Shown here piece after piece: positions 44,335 to 53,141 of a stretch of 64,000 nucleotides of DNA. The notes under the pieces are model-generated. The model searched no databases. It worked only from the letters and a program-made list of their open reading frames with translations, and was not told the DNA's origin. Origin of the DNA: Sphingobium sp. (GTDB taxonomy: Bacteria; Pseudomonadota; Alphaproteobacteria; Sphingomonadales; Sphingomonadaceae); the NCBI GenBank assembly GCA_017745115.1, contig JAGIAA010000009.1:9528-73527 (forward strand). The letters run 5' to 3'. Made by a program: the position numbers and the translations under genes. Every line of letters starts with the position of its first letter. The first letter of the stretch is position 1.

Positions 44335-46140
44335 ATGGCTGACCTTTCTCATATCCGCAACTTCAGCATCATCGCGCATATCGATCATGGCAAGTCCACG
44401 CTCGCGGACCGGCTGATCCAGCGGACGGGGGGCCTCTCCGACCGCGAGATGACCGCACAAGTCCTTGATAATATGGACATTGAGAAGGAACGCGGGATCA
44501 CGATCAAGGCGCAGACCGTGCGCCTGGACTACACCGCGAAGAACGGCGAGAAATATGAGCTCAACCTCATGGACACGCCGGGCCATGTCGACTTCGCCTA
44601 TGAAGTCTCCCGCTCCCTGGCTGCCTGCGAAGGCGCGCTGCTGGTCGTGGACGCGGCGCAGGGCGTCGAGGCGCAGACGCTCGCCAATGTCTACCAGAGC
44701 ATCGAGCATGACCATGAGATCGTGCCGGTCATCAACAAGATCGACCTGCCCGCCGCGGACCCGGACAAGGTGAAGCACGAGATCGAGGACGTCATCGGCC
44801 TCGACGCCAGCGACGCGGTCCTCGCCTCGGCCAAGAGCGGCATCGGCATCGACGACGTGCTCGAGGCGGTGGTCGCCAAGATCCCGCCACCGAAAGGCGA
44901 CCGCGACCAGCCGCTCAGCGCCATGCTCGTCGACAGCTGGTACGACCCCTATCTGGGCGTCGTCATCCTGGTGCGCGTGATCAACGGCGTCATCAGGAAG
45001 GGGCTGAACATCAAGTTCATGATCGGCGGCACCGAGCATCTGATCGACCGCGTCGGCTGCATGCGCCCGAAGATCGAGGCGCTGCCGGAGCTCGGCCCCG
45101 GCGAGATCGGCTTCATCACCGCGCAGATCAAGGAAATCGCGCAGACCCGCGTCGGCGACACGATCACCACGGTCAAGAACCCCGCGCCCGCCGCCCTCCC
45201 CGGCTTCAAGGAAGTGCAGCCGGTGGTGTTCTGCGGCCTGTTCCCGGTCGACGCCAACGACTTCGAGAAGCTGCGCGACAGCATCCACAAGCTGCGCCTC
45301 AACGACGCGAGCTTCTCGTTCGAGATGGAGACCAGCGCCGCGCTCGGCTTCGGCTTCCGCTGCGGCTTCCTCGGCCTCCTCCACCTGGAGATCATCCAGG
45401 AGCGGCTGACGCGCGAATATGACCTGGACCTCATCACCACGGCGCCGAGCGTCGTCTACGAGATCCAGATGAACGACGGGTCGGTCCGGCACCTGCACAA
45501 CCCAGCGGACATGCCCGACGCCAACCATATCGACTTCATCGAGGAGCCGTGGATCGAGGCGGTCATCTATGTGCCCGACGAATATCTCGGCTCCATCCTC
45601 AAGCTCTGCCAGGACCGGCGCGGCATCCAGAAGAACCTGACCTATGTGGGCGGCCGCGCGCAGGTGACCTATGAGCTGCCGCTCAACGAAGTGGTGTTCG
45701 ACTTCTACGACCGCCTGAAGTCGATCAGCCGGGGCTATGCCAGCTTCGACTATCACCAGATCGGCGTGCGCGAGGGCGACCTCGTCAAGATGAACATCCT
45801 GGTCAACAACGAGCCGGTCGATGCGCTCAGCATGATCGTCCACCGCGGCGCCGCCGAGGCGCGCGGCCGGCACATGTGCGAGCGGCTCAAGGACCTCATC
45901 CCGCGCCACCTCTTCAAGATCCCGATCCAGGCCGCGATCGGCGGCAAGGTGATCGCGCGCGAGACCATCGCGGCGATGCGCAAGGACGTGACCGCGAAAT
46001 GCTATGGCGGCGATATTACGCGGAAGAAGAAGCTGCTGGAGAAGCAGAAAGAGGGCAAGAAGCGGATGCGGGAATATGGGTCTGTGCAGATCCCGCAGGA
46101 GGCGTTTATTGCGGCGTTGAGGATGGGGGATGAGGGGTAA
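44335..46140 (+). CDS. lepA: Elongation factor 4
   Basis: LepA is a ribosomal GTPase related to EF-G, implicated in back-translocation and initiation. The 601-residue protein has all GTPase motifs: [10 protein letters not shown] (G1), DTPGHVDF (G3) and NKIDLPAA (G4), followed by the LepA-specific C-terminus [18 protein letters not shown]. Length is typical. GC content is high (one sampled 60-base line in this gene has 38 G+C), in contrast to the next gene 43 bases downstream. Identification is certain. Confidence 0.97.
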   Translation: MADLSHIRNFSIIAHIDHGKSTLADRLIQRTGGLSDREMTAQVLDNMDIEKERGITIKAQTVRLDYTAKNGEKYELNLMDTPGHVDFAYEVSRSLAACEGALLVVDAAQGVEAQTLANVYQSIEHDHEIVPVINKIDLPAADPDKVKHEIEDVIGLDASDAVLASAKSGIGIDDVLEAVVAKIPPPKGDRDQPLSAMLVDSWYDPYLGVVILVRVINGVIRKGLNIKFMIGGTEHLIDRVGCMRPKIEALPELGPGEIGFITAQIKEIAQTRVGDTITTVKNPAPAALPGFKEVQPVVFCGLFPVDANDFEKLRDSIHKLRLNDASFSFEMETSAALGFGFRCGFLGLLHLEIIQERLTREYDLDLITTAPSVVYEIQMNDGSVRHLHNPADMPDANHIDFIEEPWIEAVIYVPDEYLGSILKLCQDRRGIQKNLTYVGGRAQVTYELPLNEVVFDFYDRLKSISRGYASFDYHQIGVREGDLVKMNILVNNEPVDALSMIVHRGAAEARGRHMCERLKDLIPRHLFKIPIQAAIGGKVIARETIAAMRKDVTAKCYGGDITRKKKLLEKQKEGKKRMREYGSVQIPQEAFIAALRMGDEG

Positions 46141-46183
46141 ACCTTTAGTTGTTTACCGCACTGAGTGGCCTTAGAATTATCTG

Positions 46184-49100
46184 ATGGCTGACTCAAATTT
46201 GCTCACGATCTTACACATCAGCGACTTCCATTTTTCGAAACGGAAGCAACGCGAGCAAACAATCGTGGTCAACGCGCTGGTCAAGGATTTGACGACCCTG
46301 TGTGTTGGACACCGTAAGCCCGATTTGATAGTTTTCAGCGGAGATCTTGTGCACGCGGCAGGCGTGGACTCGCATGAAGAGGCATATGACGTCCTGATTG
46401 ATCGGGTGTCAAAAGCGACAGGTGTTAGCGATGCTCGCCTGTTTCTATCTCCGGGCAACCATGATGCTGCCACCTCCGCTGTTGAAAAGCATGCTGCCGA
46501 TACCAAAGAGTGGCGAGAGATAGTGGCTTCGGGCGGCATCGCTCGATTGAACGAACTTTACGAGGCAAAATCGTTCGATGGGGCCTTGCTTGAGAAGTTC
46601 TCCAGTTTTTTTGACCTCGATCGTTATCTTACTATGGGCGAACGCAGCCACGGTCGTCGCTTTTGGAGCCCATTTGCTGCCGTCGATCACGTCGAAGCGT
46701 TGAATTTGGATATCGTCAGCTTCAATACAGCGGCCTTTTCTGCTGCCAGTATGAAGTCATTGGGCGGAGACGATAAGCGTCTAGCCATTCCTGAATATGC
46801 AGTGATGGAGGCGGTTTCGGCTCTGAAACCGGGCAGCATTAGAGTCTTCGTTACACACCACCCAACTTCGTGGTTCAGTGATGATTTCAAAAAATATTTT
46901 GATGGCGCCTTAGAAAAGCACGCTAATATCCATCTTTTTGGGCATATGCATGATCCACAACCTAAGAAATTAATCGGTCTTAGGGGTGAAGTTCTTGATA
47001 ATCAATCTGGGGCAATTTTCACGCAACGTCGCGAATATTACAATGGATATGCCCTTATTACTGTCGACAAAGCACATCATTACGCGGAAACTTTAATTAG
47101 ATCTTATTTCAGCGACCGTGAGGAATTTGATGAGGGTGTCGATATTGTCGAAAACGGCCGGTGGTGGTCTTCGCAAGAAGCACGAGAGCATTTTAAGGCA
47201 ATTGGCGCACCGATCGACGAGGGCGCGTTTCGACAACACTTAAGTGGGCCAGCCCTCGTCGCTTTGTGCGACCGCGAGGCTGCAACGGGTGGCTATGGAG
47301 ACTTGCATGGCAAGTTCATCCCTCCACCACTGCAGCGCACCTTCATTCAGGACGTTCCGAGCGATGACAATAAGATAGAAATTGAAACGTCCATCCCCTT
47401 CTCCAACCTGGTCGAAAGCGATTCAAATCTCATCATTTATTCCCGGGCTGAATACGGCCGAACCACATTGCTACGCGAATTGCGGTACCGCCTGCTCAAG
47501 GATGGCCAAGCCTTAAGATTTCCGCGGCTGCCGGTGATCTTGGATTTCCGGGAAATTACTTCCAACGCAGACAATATGCTGCGAAAGGCCCGAGGCAACG
47601 CAGAAGCCCTGCCCGAGGGACACGACCTTCAGGCCCTGCTAAAGCTCGGCCATGTTTGCGTCATGATTGACGATGTTTTGTTTGAGGACGGTCCTCGAAT
47701 GAGAGTCCTCAGAGACTTCGTCGCGCGATATCTTTTCTCAAGCGTTCAATCCTCTGCAACAAAACTAGGGGCATCCGTCGATCCGGAAATGCCGGTCCGC
47801 TTCGAATTTGTAGAAATTAAAGAATTTGGCCGCAACGACATGCGTCAACTGCTGGCAAAAGAAGAACGCTGTACAAATGTGGAAGAATGGCTGGACCGCC
47901 TTCAAGAGGAATTTAAAGAAATTAATCTCCCATTTACGGCCGCAAACGGATCAATTCTTATCGAAATTCTTTCCGAGAAGTACAATTTTAATCCAATTAA
48001 TCGATCGGTTTTGATAGAACAATTTATAGATTCCACGCTTCGTAAGGCAGCTATAGAACAAAGCAAAAGAGAGACTTTTGACTACACCAATAAAACCGAT
48101 TTACTTTCTCACGTTGCGGCTTGGATGGCAAAAAATGGTGAATATGCTCCTTCTCGGGAAGCTACCCGATCCGAAATAAAATCATACTTGGACAGCAAAG
48201 GACTGAACGCAAACCTCGACGTCCTTATGATGGAGTTTTTCAGCGCTCGTATATTTATTGATAAATCCGAAGCACGTCTCAGCTTTCGTTATCGCTCTGT
48301 TCTGCAGTACTTTATCGCGCTCCGCATGACCGTCGACCAGGCATTTAAGGATTGGGTCTTGGAGGAGGAGCGCTATCTCCGCTTCACCAACGAAATTCAG
48401 TACTATGCTGGGAAATTGCGGAATGATGCGGATTTGGTCAATCTCGTCGCGGCTCGCCATGACGCTATAATGGCAGCACAAATGGGGGACGTGACCGAGG
48501 CAGATTTAAGACAGCTTGAGAGTCGACCGCTTCCGCTTGACAAGAAAAATCAGGCATTCCTCATCGCAGCGCGAGAAATGGCTGATACACCACTGAGCCA
48601 AGAAGAGAAAGATCTTGAATTAGAAACAGGCATGCTTCGTGACACAGAAGACAGGCAAGATATGATTCGACCTGATGTCATCGATGCCCAAGATATGGCT
48701 CTATATTCTCTTACTTTATATTCCGGATTAGTTAAAAATATGGAGCTAATATCCGATTCTGAAAAGAGAATACACTTAACAAAGGTTCTTTATGGCTGGG
48801 CCACCCTCTTGGTGGGAGCTTTGACGTTGTCGCCTGTTCTGGCCAAAGAACGCCGACTGCGCATCAACGGCGCGTTGTATGAGGTACAAGCTCCGCACGG
48901 CATGGAAACAGCCACGCTTCTGCGAAAGATGATGTTGGTCTTGCCTCATATTCATATAAAGATGCTGTCACACGCTGTTGGCACGGAAAAGCTGGAACGG
49001 CAGCTCACGGAACCGACGCTGACCGAAGACGGCCAACCGAAAATTATAGATTTCCTCCGCGTGGGATTGATTTCCGACTTACGCCTTTCTGCAACGCCAA

Positions 49101-49357
49101 GTTCGGTCAGCGCCCTTGCGGCACGGCTTCGCGACAACAAGTATCTCCTTTGGGCACTCATAGTGCATGTCAGCGAACTTCGGAGACTCGACCGAGTTAA
49201 GGAAGAGCACTTCCGGGAACTGGAAAAACCTTTGGCGGGTGCTATTGCGGATCTGCGCGGAGGAAGCCCGAAAGATCGCGCGAACATTAAGCGACAGCAA
49301 TTAGCTCGCCTGGAAAGAGATCGGCTGATGCTGACGATGAAGAAAGCTCGCGATTAA
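46184..49357 (+). CDS. Metallophosphoesterase-STAND/NACHT NTPase fusion protein
   Basis: This 1057-residue protein has an N-terminal calcineurin-like metallophosphoesterase domain (residues 1-310) with every metal motif present: D14-F-H16, G53-D54, G91-N-H-D94, H225-H226 and G253-H-M-H256. A STAND/NACHT-type NTPase follows (about 410-720): a P-loop-like SRAEYGRTT at 420-428 with Arg where Lys is usual, a Walker B candidate VMIDDV (493-498), a FEFVEIKEFGRNDM segment after it, and FRYRSVLQYF at 701-710, the typical motif that ends the winged-helix part. Helical sequence fills the rest. Two sampled 60-base lines hold 28 and 25 G+C, far below its neighbours, so transfer is likely. STAND proteins with effector domains commonly act in phage defence or programmed cell death; this role is inferred. 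It stands alone, with no clear ribosome site before its ATG. Confidence 0.88.
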   Translation: MADSNLLTILHISDFHFSKRKQREQTIVVNALVKDLTTLCVGHRKPDLIVFSGDLVHAAGVDSHEEAYDVLIDRVSKATGVSDARLFLSPGNHDAATSAVEKHAADTKEWREIVASGGIARLNELYEAKSFDGALLEKFSSFFDLDRYLTMGERSHGRRFWSPFAAVDHVEALNLDIVSFNTAAFSAASMKSLGGDDKRLAIPEYAVMEAVSALKPGSIRVFVTHHPTSWFSDDFKKYFDGALEKHANIHLFGHMHDPQPKKLIGLRGEVLDNQSGAIFTQRREYYNGYALITVDKAHHYAETLIRSYFSDREEFDEGVDIVENGRWWSSQEAREHFKAIGAPIDEGAFRQHLSGPALVALCDREAATGGYGDLHGKFIPPPLQRTFIQDVPSDDNKIEIETSIPFSNLVESDSNLIIYSRAEYGRTTLLRELRYRLLKDGQALRFPRLPVILDFREITSNADNMLRKARGNAEALPEGHDLQALLKLGHVCVMIDDVLFEDGPRMRVLRDFVARYLFSSVQSSATKLGASVDPEMPVRFEFVEIKEFGRNDMRQLLAKEERCTNVEEWLDRLQEEFKEINLPFTAANGSILIEILSEKYNFNPINRSVLIEQFIDSTLRKAAIEQSKRETFDYTNKTDLLSHVAAWMAKNGEYAPSREATRSEIKSYLDSKGLNANLDVLMMEFFSARIFIDKSEARLSFRYRSVLQYFIALRMTVDQAFKDWVLEEERYLRFTNEIQYYAGKLRNDADLVNLVAARHDAIMAAQMGDVTEADLRQLESRPLPLDKKNQAFLIAAREMADTPLSQEEKDLELETGMLRDTEDRQDMIRPDVIDAQDMALYSLTLYSGLVKNMELISDSEKRIHLTKVLYGWATLLVGALTLSPVLAKERRLRINGALYEVQAPHGMETATLLRKMMLVLPHIHIKMLSHAVGTEKLERQLTEPTLTEDGQPKIIDFLRVGLISDLRLSATPSSVSALAARLRDNKYLLWALIVHVSELRRLDRVKEEHFRELEKPLAGAIADLRGGSPKDRANIKRQQLARLERDRLMLTMKKARD

Positions 49358-49360
49358 TCC

Positions 49361-49549
49361 CTACCCATCCGGCAGCGCATTCGTCTTATTCAACCGGTCC
49401 ATGATCTCGTCGATCGGCTCGACGACGGTGACGCTGCGGCCTTCGCCGAAGCGGATGCGGGTGCCTTCCGAATTGCTGGTGATGAAGGAGATCTGCGTGG
49501 CGTTGACGGCGACGGGCACGCGGTCTGTGCTGGTGAATTTCACGAACAT
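49361..49549 (-). CDS. FlbD-like small protein
   Basis: The 62-residue product begins MFVKFTSTDRVPVAVNATQI and resembles the FlbD family of small proteins, which are associated with flagellar gene clusters in other bacteria, in its pattern of alternating strands (ISFITSNSEGTRIRFGEG, then VEPIDEIMDRLN). No flagellar genes lie nearby, and the function is not known. I start at the ATG at 49549, with AGGAG upstream; a longer reading to 49801 would include repeat DNA. It is convergent with the STAND gene, separated by only three bases. Confidence 0.6.
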   Translation of the reverse strand: MFVKFTSTDRVPVAVNATQISFITSNSEGTRIRFGEGRSVTVVEPIDEIMDRLNKTNALPDG

Positions 49550-49849
49550 GGGCGCTCTCTCCTTTTTCCGTTCGACCCATATGGGCCTGCGAAGCACGAT
49601 GTGCTGTGCTTCGGTGCTCACGTACCAAATGTACGCTGCGCTCCGATGCGCACAAATCCCGCTTCTCGGCTCCATTTGAGCCGAACGGATGCAGCGTAGC
49701 GGATTTGGGGGTGGGGGCAAGGCGGGGTTGGTGCTTCCGTCGCGAGCGGCGGTCCCCTCTCCCTTCCGTGCCTGCGGCACTCCCTCCTTCACGCGAGTCA
49801 CGCGCCTCGCGTGAACCCCTAAAGGGGCGAGGGGAAAAAGCAGGCGGCG
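49550..49849. repeat. Gene-free region with several hairpin repeats
   Basis: No gene is visible. Two hairpins stand out: CGAAGCAC with GTGCTTCG at 49590-49613, and TTCACGCGAG with CTCGCGTGAA at 49788-49815 (10-base-pair stem, nested in a further CCCCTC/GAGGGG pairing). Both look like interspersed intergenic elements of the genome. Confidence 0.6.
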
Positions 49850-50614
49850 CTAGTCGCGCATGTGGGCGACGGCGCTCCGGAGCGCGAAGCTGTCTTCGCA
49901 TCCGGCCCAGGCGACGATCCTGGCCCAGGCCTGTTTGCGGTTGTCGTTCCGATCGAAGGCGATGAGGCCGAGATCCGTGAACCTGGCTCGCATCGCGTCG
50001 ACAAGCTTGCAGTAATGATCCATGGCCTCGTTCAGGAATTCCGCGCTGCGGGCTTTTTCGCCAGCTCGCGCCTTTTTCACTTCTTCATCCACGACCCGCT
50101 TCAGGCGCAGCGGCAGGCCGCTGGCGCCGCCGCTCAGCTGGCCGTCATAGTTGGCGAGCATGAAGGTGCCGACGCGGTCGTTATAGACGCGGCGGGCGCC
50201 GACGAGCTTGCCGTAACTGTAGACCGGCACTTCGACGCCGTGGATGGCGCGGTGCATGAGCGCGTCGCGCAGGATGCCGATGCCGTTCTCCTGCGCGGCG
50301 GCCCAGGCGGCGGCGAATTCCTCCGCGCCGGGCTTGCGGCGGAGCTGATAGGCGCCGACCTCCGCCATGCCGACCGCGGCGCAGGCGGCCTTGACCGAGC
50401 CGGTGTCGTTGAGCGCGTCGATGAAGGCGGCCTGGCGCGCGGGCGTCCAGCCATCGTGGCGCGCGCATTTGCGGGGCACGGGGGTGAAGGCCGGGGGCGC
50501 GGGGCGCGACGTTGGGTTTGGATCGGGGCCGGGCTCCGCGGCGGTGGTGAGGGGGGTTTGGGGGGCGGCGGGGCGCGCGGTTGGGGCGGCGGCTGGGGCT
50601 TTGCGTTTTCTCAT
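49850..50614 (-). CDS. HTH protein resembling phage terminase small subunit
   Basis: The 254-residue product has a Pro/Ala/Thr-rich N-terminal 45 residues, then a helix-turn-helix-like unit (WTPARQAAFIDALNDTGSVKAACAAVGMAEVGAYQLRRKPGAEEFAAAW) often seen in phage terminase small subunits. The rest is largely helical with several basic patches, ending FALRSAVAHMRD. Proteins of this kind are frequent as stand-alone genes in sphingomonads. No large terminase or other phage gene is near, so the phage link is unproven. The start at 50614 follows the low-complexity region. Confidence 0.6.
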   Translation of the reverse strand: MRKRKAPAAAPTARPAAPQTPLTTAAEPGPDPNPTSRPAPPAFTPVPRKCARHDGWTPARQAAFIDALNDTGSVKAACAAVGMAEVGAYQLRRKPGAEEFAAAWAAAQENGIGILRDALMHRAIHGVEVPVYSYGKLVGARRVYNDRVGTFMLANYDGQLSGGASGLPLRLKRVVDEEVKKARAGEKARSAEFLNEAMDHYCKLVDAMRARFTDLGLIAFDRNDNRKQAWARIVAWAGCEDSFALRSAVAHMRD

Positions 50615-50669
50615 GGCGCGGAGGCTGCCAAGGTTTTGCGCGTGTAGGACAGTGCTATTTGGCCCTTCT

Positions 50670-50745
50670 CGTTATTCCCGCGACAGCGGGAACCCAGGGA
50701 TGGGTTGAGAGAAGAAGCTGGGTTCCCGCGTTCGCGGGAATGACG
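50670..50745. repeat. Interspersed inverted repeat (GTCATTCCCGCG family), copy 2
   Basis: Arms CGTTATTCCCGCG and CGCGGGAATGACG flank a centre of about 50 bases. It shares arms with copies at 14964-15043 and 62040-62134. It lies directly upstream of the HTH gene at 50614. Confidence 0.8.
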
Positions 50746-50778
50746 ATGGAGGTGGATGTCGGGGGCGCTTATGCGCGA

Positions 50779-50871
50779 CCTGTTCCCCGGCGCAGGCCGG
50801 GGCCCAGGATATGGAGCCGCGGCTGAAGTATTTCGCGTCAGACTGGGCCCCGGCCTTCGCCGGGGAACAGG
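50779..50871. repeat. Interspersed inverted repeat (TTCCCCGGCG family)
   Basis: Arms CCTGTTCCCCGGCG and CGCCGGGGAACAGG extend to about 29 bases each, around a centre of about 35 bases. It is a second repeat family, different in sequence from its neighbour at 50670-50745. No gene is seen between 50615 and 50942. Confidence 0.75.
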
Positions 50872-50942
50872 ACAGCTTTGGCATTTTGTGGCGTTGACGC
50901 GTTGCCGGGGCGGGCCCCAGCGACGGGCATTGAAGCCGGCGG

Positions 50943-51053
50943 TCAGCCCAGCGAGATCATCGCGACGGCGGACGCGAGAGCGAGCAGCGAGCCGAGCAGG
51001 CCGAGCTCGAGGGCCGTTGCGGTGATGCCAGTCCTGGTAAGCCGAGTCCGCAT
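50943..51053 (-). CDS. Short degenerate Flp-pilin-like peptide
   Basis: A 36-residue product, MRTRLTRTGITATALELGLL then a hydrophobic stretch ending VAMISLG, that aligns along its whole length with the first 36 residues of the Flp pilin encoded at 51264 (MLTRILRDQRGATAIEYGLI ... FMSLG). The glutamate is kept but the tyrosine of the EY motif is leucine, and the C-terminal 15 residues of the pilin are missing. GAGAGG lies upstream of the ATG. It could be a minor pilin paralogue or a decayed copy. Confidence 0.55.
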   Translation of the reverse strand: MRTRLTRTGITATALELGLLGSLLALASAVAMISLG

Positions 51054-51263
51054 GGGGACGCCTCTCGATTGATCGTGCTGAGAGTGCGCTTCGGCCGGTT
51101 ATCGAAGGCTTAACAAAGCTGTCAGCCAATCGAAAGGATGAGTGGAAGTGGGTGCTGGGGTGTCGGCAACGGGGTGCGTCGCGCGACAGTCGGGGGCCAC
51201 CTTCGATTAAAGTCACGGGCCTCCGATCGGCCTCCCTCTGAAGGAAGAGTCGGGCAGGCCGCC

Positions 51264-51419
51264 TCACCCCATGGCGTTGGCGGCGTTCATGAAGACGCTG
51301 CTGAGGTTGAGGCCGAGGCTCATGAAGGCAATGATGCAGGCGATCGAGATGAGCGCGGCGATCAGGCCATATTCGATCGCGGTGGCGCCGCGTTGGTCGC
51401 GCAGGATGCGAGTCAGCAT
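51264..51419 (-). CDS. Flp/Fap-type pilin
   Basis: The 51-residue product has the type IVb Flp pilin layout: a short basic leader, RGATAIEYG (cleavage after G, with E at +5 and Y at +6), then a hydrophobic helix and a short tail. After processing by a prepilin peptidase and assembly by a Tad system it would form adhesive pili. No tad, cpa or peptidase gene lies in the window, so it is an orphan pilin. GGGGAG is upstream of the ATG. A second, shorter copy sits 210 bases downstream. Confidence 0.85.
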   Translation of the reverse strand: MLTRILRDQRGATAIEYGLIAALISIACIIAFMSLGLNLSSVFMNAANAMG

Positions 51420-51509
51420 GGATGGTCTCCCCTGTCCTGGACGGCAGGGTGGTCGGGCGCGGTGAAGAAAAGACTAATACCGTAGCGGAAATGGTGGTTG
51501 CGGGGGCGT

Positions 51510-53021
51510 TTAGAATAGTCCCGGCAGGTCGCGCTGGGCGGGGCTTGGCTTGTCCCCGATGAGTGGCTCGAGCGCGGATTCGATCGGCACGCTGCGGTCG
51601 GCCGAGACGATGCCGAACTGGCCGACGCCGCTGCCGCTGATCGGCGTGCAGGCGCGCTTGTCGAGGAAGTCGACGGCGCGGGCGACCATGTCGTCGCCAA
51701 TGTCGCCGAGCGGATATTGCAGATCGTCGCGGGCGCGGCAGGTCTGCTCCATGACGGTGCCGAGGCCGTTGTAATAGCCGCCGTCGCCATCGGCATTGAC
51801 GGTGGCGAAGGCGATGAGGCGCAAGCGGTCGTCGCTGCAGCCCTGGGCGGCGAGGCTGGCATTGCTGGTGATGTCGAGCGCGATCTGGCCGACGGGCTTG
51901 CCATAGGTGTTGTCGCCGATGAGCGCGATGTCGGCGCGCAGATAGGGGCGCATGCCGTTGATGACGAGCTCGCTGGCCGAGGCGGTCGAGCGCGTGCCGA
52001 GGAAGGCGATGCGCCTGGGGGCGATGGCGCTGGACTCGGACTGGAAGTAATAAGGTGTGTTCTCGACCGACTTCTCCGGGCGGAACTTGAGCGTCGCGAA
52101 GATGTCGGACGAACGGCGCGCGCCGCCGAGCAGGCTGGCGAGCACCTGCGCCACCGAGATGGCCCCGCCGCCATTGTAGCGCAGATCGATGATCACCTCG
52201 TCGATGCCCTGTGCCTTGAAGCTCGCAAAGGCGGTGCGCAGCGCGGGGACGGCCGGGCTGATGAAGGTGCGCAGATTGATGTAGCCGACCTTGCGGCCGC
52301 TGTCGGTGAGGACCTTCATGCCGTAGCGCGGCGAGACGGCGTCGATGTTGAAATCGGCCTTGGTGACGGTGACGTTGCGCGTGCCGGCCGCGTCGCGGAT
52401 CTGCAGGACGCGAGTCACGTTGGGCGTATCGGCGCCGAGCGCGACATAGAGGCCATATTGCCCCTCGCTGGCGAGGATCGCGCTGACGGTGCGCATGCTC
52501 GTGGACGAGGCGCCGATGGAGAGAATCTCCGCGCCCCGGTCGATGCCGGCATTGAGCGCGGGCGCATTCTCGAAGGCCTCGCTCACCCAGAGGCGGCGGG
52601 CGGCATCGTCGACGTAGAGCCGCATGCCGAAACCGCCGGTCGAACCGCTGGCATAATAGGCATTCTCCGCGGCGATGGACGTCACATAGGAGAAGTAACG
52701 GTCCTTGCCCTGCGCTCGGGCGCCGGCGGTCAGCGCGTCGACATAATCGGAGAGATTGGAGAAACCCGACGGCGGCACATAGGTCATCGTCTCGGGGAAG
52801 AGATACCATTCGTTGAACTGGGCCAGCACCCAGTCCTGGCGCATGCGCAGCGAACAGCCGGCGGTCGGCGTGGGGGTCGGGGTCGGCGTGGGGGTGACGG
52901 TAACGGGGGACGAACTGCCGCCCGAGGAGCCGCCGCCGCATGCGGACAGCGCCAGCGCCAGCGCCATGCCCAAACCACTGATCCCATCCCGGATGCGACG
53001 CCGCCAGATTCTTCTTCTCAT
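51510..53021 (-). CDS. S41-family peptidase, exported lipoprotein
   Basis: This 503-residue lipoprotein has a signal peptide with lipobox LSAC, a Pro/Thr-rich spacer, and the S41 (C-terminal processing protease/tail-specific protease) catalytic fold: IDEVIIDLRYNGGG, then STASASELVINGM with the nucleophile serine, and NTYGKPVG with the general-base lysine. A PDZ-like segment (GAEILSIG) lies between them. It should act in the periplasm on other proteins. It is divergent from padR; the padR palindrome lies about 95 bases before its start. Confidence 0.88.
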   Translation of the reverse strand: MRRRIWRRRIRDGISGLGMALALALSACGGGSSGGSSSPVTVTPTPTPTPTPTAGCSLRMRQDWVLAQFNEWYLFPETMTYVPPSGFSNLSDYVDALTAGARAQGKDRYFSYVTSIAAENAYYASGSTGGFGMRLYVDDAARRLWVSEAFENAPALNAGIDRGAEILSIGASSTSMRTVSAILASEGQYGLYVALGADTPNVTRVLQIRDAAGTRNVTVTKADFNIDAVSPRYGMKVLTDSGRKVGYINLRTFISPAVPALRTAFASFKAQGIDEVIIDLRYNGGGAISVAQVLASLLGGARRSSDIFATLKFRPEKSVENTPYYFQSESSAIAPRRIAFLGTRSTASASELVINGMRPYLRADIALIGDNTYGKPVGQIALDITSNASLAAQGCSDDRLRLIAFATVNADGDGGYYNGLGTVMEQTCRARDDLQYPLGDIGDDMVARAVDFLDKRACTPISGSGVGQFGIVSADRSVPIESALEPLIGDKPSPAQRDLPGLF

Positions 53022-53041
53022 AGATCAAATGACTAACGTCG

Positions 53042-53068
53042 CCCGCGCGCCTTGTCGCGCGGCTTTTT
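53042..53068 (+). terminator. Terminator-like hairpin between divergent genes
   Basis: CCGCGCG and CGCGCGG pair around a short loop and are followed by five T on the plus strand. It lies in the leader of the S41 gene and upstream of padR, where no plus-strand transcript is expected, so its role is unclear; it may attenuate readthrough or belong to the S41 leader. Confidence 0.5.
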
Positions 53069-53115
53069 CGGACCACGGCTGTGGTTGCCGGCGACTGTGC
53101 TCTTGACGCAATGTG

Positions 53116-53141
53116 ATTACTTATACATTGTATGACTAATG
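53116..53141. promoter_or_regulatory. Probable PadR operator over the padR start codon
   Basis: A 26-base palindromic segment, with TATACA and TGTATG at its core, ends in the padR start codon. It is 22/26 identical to 32277-32302. PadR-family proteins bind palindromes near their own promoters, so autorepression is likely. No Shine-Dalgarno sequence is visible before the start. Confidence 0.7.

Noticed and set aside
44149..45909. Long minus-strand open frame (586 codons) opposite lepA
   Set aside because: It is fully antisense to a certain gene and has no recognisable domains.
49850..51419. Prophage remnant suggested by the terminase-small-subunit-like HTH and repeats
   Set aside because: No other phage gene, integrase or attachment site is visible; the HTH protein occurs alone in many sphingomonads.
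53042..53068. Hairpin as padR attenuator
   Set aside because: The hairpin lies before any likely padR promoter, and no leader peptide or alternative fold was found.
50611..53076. Long minus-strand open frame (821 codons) over the S41 protease region
   Set aside because: It is an alternative frame of the protease gene and runs through repeat DNA; its sequence is Arg-rich and has no family features.
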